Notes under the pieces: generated by a model | The model's input: only the letters and a program-made list of their open reading frames with translations | Told to the model about the DNA's origin: nothing | Databases searched by the model: none | Made by a program: the position numbers and the translations under genes | Source of the DNA: Eubacteriales Family XIII. Incertae Sedis bacterium | GTDB lineage: Bacteria; Bacillota_A; Clostridia; Peptostreptococcales; Anaerovoracaceae | Direction: 5' to 3' | Length of the DNA stretch: 7,496 bases | NCBI GenBank assembly: GCA_031280075.1 | Contig: JAITHG010000219.1 | Coordinates: forward strand, 1 to 7,496 | Shown: positions 1-5,959 of the stretch, in pieces | How positions within the stretch are numbered: position 1 is the first letter of the stretch | Layout: every line of letters starts with the position of its first letter

Positions 1-1091
1 AAGCCCACGATGACGAAGCTGAGCACCGGCAGGACAGCCGGCGACAGGATGGGCTGGACGGTCTCGATGATGTAGGGTGTCAGCCCAAGCGCGTCGTTCG
101 CCGCCTGCAGGATGAACGCTGAGACGACGATCATGAGCGGGAAGACCATCTCGGTGAAGCCCTTGATGATGGTGTCGCCCGCCTGCTTCGGGCGCATGAG
201 CCCCTGCGGGATGAACAGCAGGAGGCAGGAGACATTGGCGATGATGACCCCGTAGAGCATGTCGCCGAAGTAGATGGTGGCAGCCACGAGCAGGAGCATC
301 GGGATGGCGAAATTCCAGGCGCTGGGCTTTTTGCGGAACGTCGGCTCCTCCAGCCCCCCGGACTCCTGCATCTCCGCAAGCATGCTGTCCGGAAGGCACT
401 GCCCGGTCTCCTTCGCGCGCCGATCCGCCTTGCGCATCGTCCCGTACATAGGGATGGCCTTGATGATGAACAGCGGCACGACGATCACGGCAATGATCGC
501 ATAAAACTGATAGGGGATCGTCTGGATATAGACCCAGGTCTGGTTCTTCTCCGTGGCGATCCCGGCGACCGTCAACTGACTCGCCATGTATGCCGCCCAG
601 GTCGAGACGGGGATCAGCACGCAGACGGCGGCACCGGTCGAGTTGACGACATAGGCGAGGAACTCGCGCGCAACGCGGTACTTGTCGGCAAGCTTGCGCA
701 TGGCGGTGCCGACGGCGAGCGCATTCAGGTAGTCGTCCGCGAAGACGGCGATGCCGAGCAGCCAAGTGACGATCAGGGTCGATTTCTCCCCCCTCGTCAC
801 CTTCGCCGCCACAGCGGAGAAGCCAAACGTGCCGCCCGACCGCTCGATGAGGGCGACGAGGCTGCCGAACATGCCGCAGACGAGCACGACCCAGGCAGTG
901 GTCGCGTTCATGAGCACCCCATAGGTTGCATCGATGAAGCTGGTGAAAAAGTTGCCCTTGCCGATGATGATGAACCCGACGAGCGCCCCGATCAAGAGCG
1001 GCTCAAGCGTGCGTTTGCTCCAAAGCGCAAGCACGATGACCACCGCCGCAGGGACTACGCTCAGAAGACCATAGTGTGCTACTGCATCCAT
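1..1091 (-). CDS. NhaC-family Na+/H+ antiporter-like membrane carrier (3' end outside window)
   Basis: This is a polytopic inner-membrane secondary carrier of the NhaC type, a family that includes Na+/H+ antiporters and the malate/lactate antiporter MleN. The first 363 residues are visible; the C-terminus lies beyond base 1. It shows repeated hydrophobic segments (about residues 8-24, 31-45, 64-82, 105-118, 150-172, 194-212, 260-275, 278-296 and 315-332), the FADDYLNAL motif at 117-125 and STGAAVCVLIP at 151-161, both matched in the second carrier of this window (IDDYINNL, CTGTPVCALIP). A charged cytoplasmic-type loop occupies about 213-257. The start at 1091 has a GGAAGGGAG ribosome site about 7 bases upstream. 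It lies 135 bp after aguB on the same strand and may be its co-transcribed partner or have its own weak promoter. The fold family is clear; the substrate (Na+/H+, agmatine/putrescine or an organic acid) is not known. Confidence 0.85.
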   Translation of the reverse strand, partial: MDAVAHYGLLSVVPAAVVIVLALWSKRTLEPLLIGALVGFIIIGKGNFFTSFIDATYGVLMNATTAWVVLVCGMFGSLVALIERSGGTFGFSAVAAKVTRGEKSTLIVTWLLGIAVFADDYLNALAVGTAMRKLADKYRVAREFLAYVVNSTGAAVCVLIPVSTWAAYMASQLTVAGIATEKNQTWVYIQTIPYQFYAIIAVIVVPLFIIKAIPMYGTMRKADRRAKETGQCLPDSMLAEMQESGGLEEPTFRKKPSAWNFAIPMLLLVAATIYFGDMLYGVIIANVSCLLLFIPQGLMRPKQAGDTIIKGFTEMVFPLMIVVSAFILQAANDALGLTPYIIETVQPILSPAVLPVLSFVIVG

Positions 1092-1134
1092 TCCTATCTC
1101 CCTTCCAATAATCCAGAAAACGATTACATGTGTT

Positions 1135-1163
1135 ATTATAATCCATTTACACCAAAGAAATAT
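1135..1163 (-). promoter_or_regulatory. possible promoter for the left NhaC-like gene
   Basis: On the minus strand a perfect TATAAT lies at 1135-1140, in the AT-rich 135-bp spacer between aguB and the antiporter. It is about 44 bases before the ATG at 1091. The -35 position at 17-bp spacing (1158-1163) reads ATATTT, a poor match, and there is no TGn extension. Transcription could instead simply continue from aguB, since no convincing terminator hairpin is seen in the spacer. Weak call. Confidence 0.3.
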
Positions 1164-1226
1164 GGTGAGATGAATAGTCAGAATTACAAAACATCGGCGG
1201 AGACCCGTGCATAAGCTCTGGACGCT

Positions 1227-2108
1227 TTATTCCCGGATGCTCAGTTTCAGGATTTCCTTGTAGCTGTCCACGCGGCGGTCGCGGTGGAACTGCAGGATAT
1301 CCCTGGCGCGTTTGATCTCGTCGAGGTCGAGCTCTGCGACGATGAGGTCTTCCTCGTTGCGCTTGCCCTCGGCGACGAGCGTGCCCCAGGGATCCGAGAC
1401 GAAGCTGCGCCCGTAGAATTCCATGAAGCCGCTGCCGTCCTCCGCGGCCTCGCGCCCTACGCGGTTGCAGGCGCAGACGTAGAAGTTGTTGTGGATGCCG
1501 TGTCCGCGGATGGAGTCCACCCAGGTCTGCGAGGTGTCGAGATCCGGGTTGTCCGGCTCGGAGCCGATGGCGGAGGGGTAGAACACGAAGTCTGCGCCTT
1601 TGAGGGCGAGGATGCGCGTCGGCTCGGGAAACCACTCGTCCCAGCAGATGAGCACGCCGAATGTGGCGTACTTGGACTTGTAGACGAGGTAGGGGGAGTC
1701 GCCGGGCGTGAAGTAGTACTTCTCGAGATACTGCGGACCTTCCGGGATGTGATGCTTGCGGTAGTTGCCGAGCAGGCTGCCGTCCGCGTCGAAGACGGCG
1801 GCGGAATTGTAGTAGACTCCGTCCATGGCGTACTCATAGTAGCAGCTCACGATGACGACATCGAGCTCCTTGGCGAGCGCCGCCATGCGTGTGTTCGTCG
1901 GTCCGTCCACCGGCTCGGCGCGGTCGTATGCCTTGTAGTTGATGATCTGCGCGAAGTATGTCCCGTTGAAGAGCTCCTGCGTGCAGATGACCTTCGCACC
2001 CTTTGCGGCGGCGGCGCGGATCTGCTCCTCCGCCTTCGCGATGTTTTTCGCCGTGTCCGGGACGCAGGCGAACTGGGTCATGCCGATGGTCACTGTTCCT
2101 TTGTTCAT
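1227..2108 (-). CDS. aguB: N-carbamoylputrescine amidase
   Basis: AguB hydrolyses N-carbamoylputrescine to putrescine, CO2 and NH3, the second step of the agmatine deiminase route, in the cytoplasm. The 293-residue protein is full length for this branch of the carbon-nitrogen hydrolase (nitrilase) superfamily. The catalytic Glu-Lys-Cys triad is visible: E45 in CTQELFNG, K118 in NYRKHHIP and C155 in LICWDEWFPE. The last motif, with the EGPQYLEKYYFTPGD stretch just after the lysine, is typical of N-carbamoylputrescine amidases rather than other nitrilases. The start at 2108 is fixed by an excellent AGGAGG seven bases upstream and by the immediate beta-strand beginning VTIGMTQFAC. It follows aguA and an antiporter gene in the same direction, with a 191-bp repeat-bearing spacer before it. 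The stop is TAA at 1227-1229. Confidence 0.95.
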   Translation of the reverse strand: MNKGTVTIGMTQFACVPDTAKNIAKAEEQIRAAAAKGAKVICTQELFNGTYFAQIINYKAYDRAEPVDGPTNTRMAALAKELDVVIVSCYYEYAMDGVYYNSAAVFDADGSLLGNYRKHHIPEGPQYLEKYYFTPGDSPYLVYKSKYATFGVLICWDEWFPEPTRILALKGADFVFYPSAIGSEPDNPDLDTSQTWVDSIRGHGIHNNFYVCACNRVGREAAEDGSGFMEFYGRSFVSDPWGTLVAEGKRNEEDLIVAELDLDEIKRARDILQFHRDRRVDSYKEILKLSIRE

Positions 2109-2170
2109 GATTCTTCCTCCTAGTTGTTATGACTGCTGCTGTTTCTGCTTTCTGCGTACTGCTTTGTGAT

Positions 2171-2223
2171 GTTTGTTGTGCTTTCTGCTGTTTAGCGGCG
2201 TTTGTTGCTCTTTCTGCTGTTTT
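2171..2223. repeat. imperfect tandem repeat, 24-bp units, period 29
   Basis: Two 24-base copies, at 2171-2194 and 2200-2223, match at 21 of 24 positions. On the plus strand each begins GTTTGTTG, continues CTTTCTGCTGTTT and is separated by a GC-rich AGCGGC-type linker. The flank toward aguB (about 2128-2165) contains further degenerate TGCTTTCTGC pieces, so the whole spacer is a pyrimidine-rich (minus strand: CAGCAGAAAG-rich) low-complexity tract. It lies in the transcribed spacer between the antiporter stop and aguB. No function is evident. Confidence 0.55.
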
Positions 2224-2251
2224 GTAATTCCTGTTATTCTGTTACGGCATC

Positions 2252-2286
2252 GGATTGCTTCGTCGCCTTCGGCTCCTCGCAATGAC
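2252..2286 (-). repeat. small palindromic interspersed repeat (REP/MITE-like)
   Basis: On the minus strand this reads GTCATTGCGAGGAGCCGAAG followed by GCGACGAAGCAATCC. The ends ATTGC and GCAAT pair, and an inner GCC-GAA-GGC hairpin can form, giving a two-tier imperfect palindrome. It resembles the widely recurring intergenic repeat family with the core CATTGCGAGGAGCGAAGCGACGAAGCAATCC known from memory in several bacterial lineages. It sits about 14 bp after the antiporter stop and upstream of aguB, so in the mRNA it could form a stem that protects or attenuates the transcript. Whether further copies exist cannot be seen in this window. Confidence 0.65.
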
Positions 2287-2299
2287 AGCTTACCTGCTG

Positions 2300-3724
2300 T
2301 TACAGCGCAAACCCAAATCCCAGATACAGCCCCGTCGCCACTATGAAGCCCAGGGCACTGTACGGGAGCCCGCCGAGTGCCACGCGCACGGGCTGCCTCT
2401 GCACGGACTGCGAGCACATCAGGATCTGCTCCGCGAAGAAGCATGCTGTGCCTCCGAAGATGGAGCCGGACGCGATGGCGGCCACCGTCATGTAGGGGTT
2501 GACCGAAAACTGCGTGGATAGTGGTATGGCGATGGGCGCGATGAGCAGCATGACGGCCCAGTAGTCCACGCCGAGGAAGGCGATGACCCCGACCGTCACG
2601 AAGGTGAGCGCGGGGATTGCCCCGCCCGTGAGCATCGGTGTCACTACCCCGACGACGTATTCCTGGAAGCCGATGGCGTTCAGCCCCTCGACGAAGACGA
2701 AGGTCATGAGCACGATGACGAGGATGAATAGCATGTCGCCGATGCCGGCGAAGAAGCTCTCGAAGAACTCCGTCACGCTCATCTTCTTCCTCGGGATATA
2801 TAAAAGGAAGGCGACAGCCAGAGCGCAGGTGACGGAGACGACCAGGTCGTGCTCCGGCGTGACGAACATGACTACGACGAGCACCAATACGGGCAGCGCG
2901 AAGTCGAGCAGCTTCCCCTTGCCCGCATCGATCTCGATCTCATCGCCCGCGCCCGCGTCTGCGCCTACGTCCGCGCCTGCATCCGCATCCGCTCCCGCCG
3001 CCGAGCCGGCGGCAGCCGCGACATCGTAGCTGCCCTCCTGCAGTTCACGGGCGTAGCGCTTGAACGCGCCCACGCGCGGCAGGAGACCAAAGGCGAGCAG
3101 GAAAGAGATCACGATGATGACGATGGGGTAGAACAGGAAGGGAATCAGCTTCGAATACTCCGTGAGCATGTTCGAGCCCTCGGGCGACACGCCGTTCTCC
3201 TGCATGACGCTGAAGACGAACACGGCGAAAGCGGTCAGCGGGATGAGGGCGCATACGGGCGTGCCCGTGCAGCAGATCGAGAAGGCGAGCTGCTCGCGCG
3301 GCACCTTGTGCCTGTCCGTGATCTCCCGCACCGTCGGTCCGATGCCGAGGTTGTTGATATAATCGTCGATGAAGAGGACGATGCCGAGCACCCATGTGAA
3401 CACCAGGCTGCTGCGCTCGGACTGGATGTAGCGCGTCGCAAAGCGCCTGAACGCGCCGATGCCGCCGGAGCGGACCAGGAGGGCGATCAACGCCCCGAAG
3501 AGCGAAAGCATGAGGACGATCCAGGCATACGTCCCCTCCGCGAACACGCTGTAGACACCGTCCGTAAAACCGGTGAGAAACCCGGTTCCGTCCTTGAAGA
3601 TGTAGACGAGCGCCGTCGCGACGATAATGGATTCAAAGACCTTCTTCGTGGTTGCCACAAGCACGAGCATGACCAGCAGGGGCAGCACCGTGAGGAAGGG
3701 GGCGCTTGCTACCCATGCCTGCAT
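2300..3724 (-). CDS. NhaC-family antiporter-like membrane carrier
   Basis: This complete 474-residue carrier is a paralogue of the partial protein at the left edge and belongs to the NhaC-type antiporter superfamily. Hydrophobic segments lie at about 9-24, 31-42, 66-84, 108-120, 146-172, 193-214, 275-289, 294-310, 330-346, 371-400 and 452-474. Family motifs include FIDDYINNLGIGP at 118-130 and CTGTPVCALIP at 152-162. The central cytoplasmic-type loop has an unusual Ala/Gly/Asp-rich acidic tract at 235-265. Its ATG follows the aguA TAG stop directly (TAGATG), with GGGGGTGAGG inside the aguA end serving as ribosome site, so it is almost certainly translated with aguA. The position suggests import of agmatine, export of putrescine, or Na+/H+ balance during agmatine breakdown. 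NhaC relatives such as MleN exchange organic substrates, but the substrate here is unproven. Confidence 0.88.
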   Translation of the reverse strand: MQAWVASAPFLTVLPLLVMLVLVATTKKVFESIIVATALVYIFKDGTGFLTGFTDGVYSVFAEGTYAWIVLMLSLFGALIALLVRSGGIGAFRRFATRYIQSERSSLVFTWVLGIVLFIDDYINNLGIGPTVREITDRHKVPREQLAFSICCTGTPVCALIPLTAFAVFVFSVMQENGVSPEGSNMLTEYSKLIPFLFYPIVIIVISFLLAFGLLPRVGAFKRYARELQEGSYDVAAAAGSAAGADADAGADVGADAGAGDEIEIDAGKGKLLDFALPVLVLVVVMFVTPEHDLVVSVTCALAVAFLLYIPRKKMSVTEFFESFFAGIGDMLFILVIVLMTFVFVEGLNAIGFQEYVVGVVTPMLTGGAIPALTFVTVGVIAFLGVDYWAVMLLIAPIAIPLSTQFSVNPYMTVAAIASGSIFGGTACFFAEQILMCSQSVQRQPVRVALGGLPYSALGFIVATGLYLGFGFAL

Positions 3725-4825
3725 CTACCTCACCCCCTTTGGAAGCTGCTGTGTGATGCAGTGGATGTTGCCGCCCCCGTAGACCACCTCGCGCGTGGGC
3801 ACGCCCACGACTTCATGGTTCGGAAAGACCGCCCGTAGCTGCTCCAGGGCAAGTCGGTCGTTTTCATCGTCATACTGCGGGACGATGATGCCCCCGTTCG
3901 TGATGAGGAAGTTCATATAGGAAGCGATGCAGACCTCGCCGTCCTCGCGCGGGGCAGTCCCCGCCACCGCATCGATGGCGAAGTCGCCGCGCAGCGTGAC
4001 GGGCACCTTCGGCATGCAGAGCTTGTGCACCTTGAGCTGCCTGCCCTTCGCGTCCGTCATCTGGGACAGTTCTTCGAAGACCTGCCGGCTCGTCGCATAA
4101 AAGGGATCGGCAGGATCCTCCGACCAGATGCACAGGACCTCGCCGGGGCGCACGAAGCAAGCGACATCGTCGATGTGCCCGTTCGTCTCATCCGGGTCGA
4201 TGCCGTCCTTCAGCCACAGCACCTTCTCCACATTGAGATAGTCCCGTAGCATGCCTTCGATGCCGGCGCGATCCAGGTGTGGGTTGCGCCCTTCGGACAG
4301 CAGGCACATCTCCGTCGTCAGGACTGTGCCCTCGCCATCTACGTGGATGCTGCCGCCCTCGAGCACGAAGCCGGGGGTCGAATAATAGTCCTTGCGTTCG
4401 AGCTGCGCGATCTTGCGCGGGATCATGTCGTCTGCGTCCCAGGGGAAGTAGAGCCCGTCGTGCAGCCCGCCCCAGGCGTTGAAGCCCCAGTCGACGGCGC
4501 GCGCTTCACCCTTGCCGTCCACGACGAAGGTGGGGCCGCAGTCGCGCACCCAGGCATCGTTGCTCGACATCTCGACCACGCGGATCTGCTCCGGCAGCCG
4601 GGCGAAGGCGTTCTCGTACTGCGCCTGCGAGACGAGCATGGTGACGGGGGTGAAGCGGCTGATGGCGGCGGCGACGGCAGCGTAGGCTCGCTGCACGGGC
4701 TTGCCGCCGTCCCGCCAGTTGTCCGGGCGTTCCGGCCAGATCATGAAGATCTGCTCCTGCGGCTCAAATTCCGCCGGCATCCGAAAGCCGTCCTTCCTAG
4801 GGGTGCTGTCAATCCGTTTGGTCAT
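3725..4825 (-). CDS. aguA: agmatine deiminase
   Basis: AguA hydrolyses agmatine to N-carbamoylputrescine and ammonia, the first step of the pathway completed here by aguB; it acts in the cytoplasm. The 366-residue protein is full length for the agmatine deiminase/peptidylarginine deiminase fold. It opens with the hallmark TPRKDGFRMPAEFEPQEQIFMIWPERPDNW (split here as DGFRMPAEFEPQ and WPERPDNW at 12-37). It then has NDAWVRDCGPTF (89-100), LEGGSIHVDG (155-164), ETNGHIDD (213-220, catalytic H217) and GGGNIHCIT (350-358, catalytic C356). The start at 4825 has AAAGGAGGT about six bases upstream and fits the family N-terminus. It is the first gene of the minus-strand cluster, divergent from the LuxR-type regulator, with its stop abutting the antiporter start. 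Porphyromonas-type peptidylarginine deiminases share the fold, but the N-terminal pattern is that of AguA. Confidence 0.96.
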   Translation of the reverse strand: MTKRIDSTPRKDGFRMPAEFEPQEQIFMIWPERPDNWRDGGKPVQRAYAAVAAAISRFTPVTMLVSQAQYENAFARLPEQIRVVEMSSNDAWVRDCGPTFVVDGKGEARAVDWGFNAWGGLHDGLYFPWDADDMIPRKIAQLERKDYYSTPGFVLEGGSIHVDGEGTVLTTEMCLLSEGRNPHLDRAGIEGMLRDYLNVEKVLWLKDGIDPDETNGHIDDVACFVRPGEVLCIWSEDPADPFYATSRQVFEELSQMTDAKGRQLKVHKLCMPKVPVTLRGDFAIDAVAGTAPREDGEVCIASYMNFLITNGGIIVPQYDDENDRLALEQLRAVFPNHEVVGVPTREVVYGGGNIHCITQQLPKGVR

Positions 4826-4841
4826 AGCGTACCTCCTTTTG

Positions 4842-4895
4842 CCCGGCAGAAAGACCGGGAAGAGCGGGACGGCGATGCGGGGCGCATGCCTCCGC
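4842..4895 (-). promoter_or_regulatory. two hairpins in the aguA leader
   Basis: In the predicted aguA leader (minus strand) two short inverted repeats occur. At 4877-4895 GCGG-A-GGC pairs with GCC-C-CCGC around a four-base ATGC loop, with one mismatch. At 4842-4859 CCCGG and CCGGG pair around an eight-base loop, and this stem ends about four bases before the AAAGGAGG ribosome site. Neither is followed by a U-run, so they are not intrinsic terminators. They may only influence mRNA stability or ribosome access. Confidence 0.35.
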
Positions 4896-4902
4896 TGTTT
4901 CT

Positions 4903-4930
4903 ATTACAAAGTTATTCCTTTTCCTGCCAA
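4903..4930 (-). promoter_or_regulatory. aguA promoter candidate
   Basis: On the minus strand TTGGCA (4925-4930) and TGTAAT (4903-4908) are separated by 16 bp; each hexamer matches the sigma70/sigmaA consensus at 5 of 6 positions. Transcription would begin near 4896, about 70 bases before the aguA ATG, and would cover the aguA-antiporter-aguB cluster. The GGAATTTT repeats and the dyad at 4955-4973 lie just upstream (about -45 to -82), where an activator could act. Confidence 0.6.
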
Positions 4931-4940
4931 CATGCAAGAG

Positions 4941-4978
4941 GGAATTTTACCTGCTCCACTGTCCAAAAGTGGAATTTT
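4941..4978. promoter_or_regulatory. operator-like repeats in the divergent aguA / regulator spacer
   Basis: GGAATTTT occurs at 4941-4948 and again at 4971-4978, exactly 30 bp apart. The similarity extends to about 15 bases (GGAATTTT followed by ACCTGCT or GCCCTGCT). Between and overlapping the second copy is a perfect dyad, TCCACT-N7-AGTGGA (4955-4973). The dyad is centred about 41 bases before the predicted start of the regulator transcript and about 68 before that of aguA. LuxR-type proteins typically bind dyads of about this size, so this is a candidate binding site for the neighbouring regulator. That assignment is inference. Confidence 0.45.
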
Positions 4979-4998
4979 GCCCTGCTTTAGGATATAAT
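4970..4998 (+). promoter_or_regulatory. promoter candidate of the LuxR-type regulator
   Basis: A perfect TATAAT at 4993-4998 is preceded at 17 bp by TGGAAT (4970-4975), a weak -35 that overlaps the dyad and the second GGAATTTT copy. Transcription would begin near 5005, giving a leader of roughly 70 bases. A weak -35 covered by an operator is what an activator-dependent or autoregulated promoter would look like, but only the -10 is strong evidence. Confidence 0.5.
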
Positions 4999-5076
4999 GT
5001 TAGAATAAAGGCAACGGTTGTAGGCGGCAGAAATGCGGCTCTATCTCCCGGATGTGCCGGGACAGGACGGGGTGAC

Positions 5077-5871
5077 ATGGTCAAGCTCTCATCCGAACAA
5101 TGGAACATCATCAACGAGGCCATCTATGCGATGAACGCCGAGGGGAACCTTCGGCAGATGCGCGCCGGGCTCCTCGCCGCCCTGGACACGCTCATCCCCT
5201 TCGAACGCGCCTTCTTCGACCTCGGCAGCCGGCAGGGCAGCAAGACGGAGTTCTTCGACCCGGTGGCGCGCCGCATGGAGCGGAAATTTCTCGACCTCTA
5301 CTACGACGAGTTCCAGTACATCGACACGATGTTCTGGTTTTTTTCGCAGACGCGCACCGACATCTACCGTGAGTCGGACTTCGTCAGCGAGGTGATGCGG
5401 GACACGTCCGCCTTCCACAGCGGCTGGCTTGTCCCGCAGGGCATCTACTTCAGCATGGGCTCGATGGCGGTGCACGAGGGCAGGCTCTACGGCTCTGTCA
5501 ATCTCTGGCGCAGCAGGCAGCACGGCGACTTTTCGGACGAGGAAGTCCAGATCATGACCGTGCTCAACCGCCACCTCGGGCTGCGCCTCGCGAACTGCTT
5601 CCCGCAGGGTGTCCGGCGCAGGGATGCCGAGGCGGGCACGCATGCGCTCGCAGACCGCTACCACCTCACGCCGCGCGAAATCGAGATCGCAGACCGCATC
5701 CAGGAGGGGCAGACCATCCGCGAGATCGCCGAATCGCTGTTCGTGACGGAGAGCACCGTCAAGAAGCATACGACGCACATCTTCCGCAAGATGAAGGTGG
5801 CAAGCCGCACGCAGCTCGTCCGCGCCGTGCATACGTATATGGATAACCGCATGTCCGGCACAGGGGATTAG
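5077..5871 (+). CDS. LuxR-family transcriptional regulator, probable control of the agmatine cluster
   Basis: This 264-residue DNA-binding regulator has a LuxR/GerE-type helix-turn-helix at about 193-254. Visible marks are LTPREIEIA (197-205), the GQTIREIAESLFVTESTVKKH core (211-231) and FRKMKVASRTQL (236-247). The N-terminal 175 residues look like a GAF-type ligand-sensing domain: FERAFFDLG (42-50), an aromatic-rich stretch (FLDLYYDEFQYIDTMFWFF, 71-89), and YGSVNLWRSRQHGDFSDEEVQIM (starting at 138), a typical end of a GAF-like fold. No receiver domain with a phospho-Asp pattern is seen, so it is probably a one-component sensor. An in-frame GTG start at 4969 is possible, but it lies upstream of the predicted -10. 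The ATG at 5077 has GGACGGGGTG just before it and begins the conserved helix. Divergent from aguA, it may sense agmatine, a pathway product or another small molecule. Confidence 0.85.
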   Translation: MVKLSSEQWNIINEAIYAMNAEGNLRQMRAGLLAALDTLIPFERAFFDLGSRQGSKTEFFDPVARRMERKFLDLYYDEFQYIDTMFWFFSQTRTDIYRESDFVSEVMRDTSAFHSGWLVPQGIYFSMGSMAVHEGRLYGSVNLWRSRQHGDFSDEEVQIMTVLNRHLGLRLANCFPQGVRRRDAEAGTHALADRYHLTPREIEIADRIQEGQTIREIAESLFVTESTVKKHTTHIFRKMKVASRTQLVRAVHTYMDNRMSGTGD

Positions 5872-5911
5872 TTCTACAGAAAGAACATTTAAGAGCAATT
5901 TCTCAAAACTA

Positions 5912-5935
5912 TATAAATTTCTATTATAAATTTCT
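5912..5935. repeat. direct repeat in AT-rich spacer
   Basis: TATAAATTTCT occurs at 5912-5922 and at 5925-5935, perfect 11-base copies with a 13-base period. Related AAATTTTTTCT (5939-5949) and CAATTTCT (near 5896) follow the same theme. The stretch 5875-5960 is far AT-richer than the genes on either side and lies immediately upstream of the TTGACA promoter, so it could be an UP-element, a bent-DNA tract or a regulator-binding array. Confidence 0.5.
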
Positions 5936-5959
5936 TGCAAATTTTTTCTGCATAATTGC

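Noticed and set aside
1284..2123. 279-codon plus-strand open frame opposite aguB
   Set aside because: It is an antisense shadow: the minus-strand frame encodes a full-length nitrilase-superfamily enzyme with intact triad and a perfect ribosome site, while this frame shows Val/Asp/Glu/Arg-rich composition and no domain.
2171..2223. CRISPR array
   Set aside because: Only two imperfect copies with a 5-base gap and no spacers of uniform length.
2127..2444. 105-codon minus-strand open frame across the repeat spacer
   Set aside because: It overlaps the antiporter C-terminus in another frame and its tail is just the translation of the repeat tract (Lys/Gln/His-rich).
2849..3838. 329-codon plus-strand open frame opposite the antiporter
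   Set aside because: Arg/His/Asp/Glu-rich translation typical of the reverse of a GC-rich membrane-protein gene; no ribosome site or recognisable domain.
4842..4859. intrinsic terminator upstream of aguA
   Set aside because: The CCCGG/CCGGG stem has no following U-run and is directly followed by the aguA ribosome site.
4277..4990. 237-codon plus-strand open frame opposite aguA
   Set aside because: Runs antisense through conserved aguA codons and into its promoter region; no coding evidence.
4969..5076. GTG-initiated extension of the LuxR-type regulator
   Set aside because: The extra 36 residues begin upstream of the TATAAT at 4993-4998 and lack a ribosome site; the ATG at 5077 fits better.
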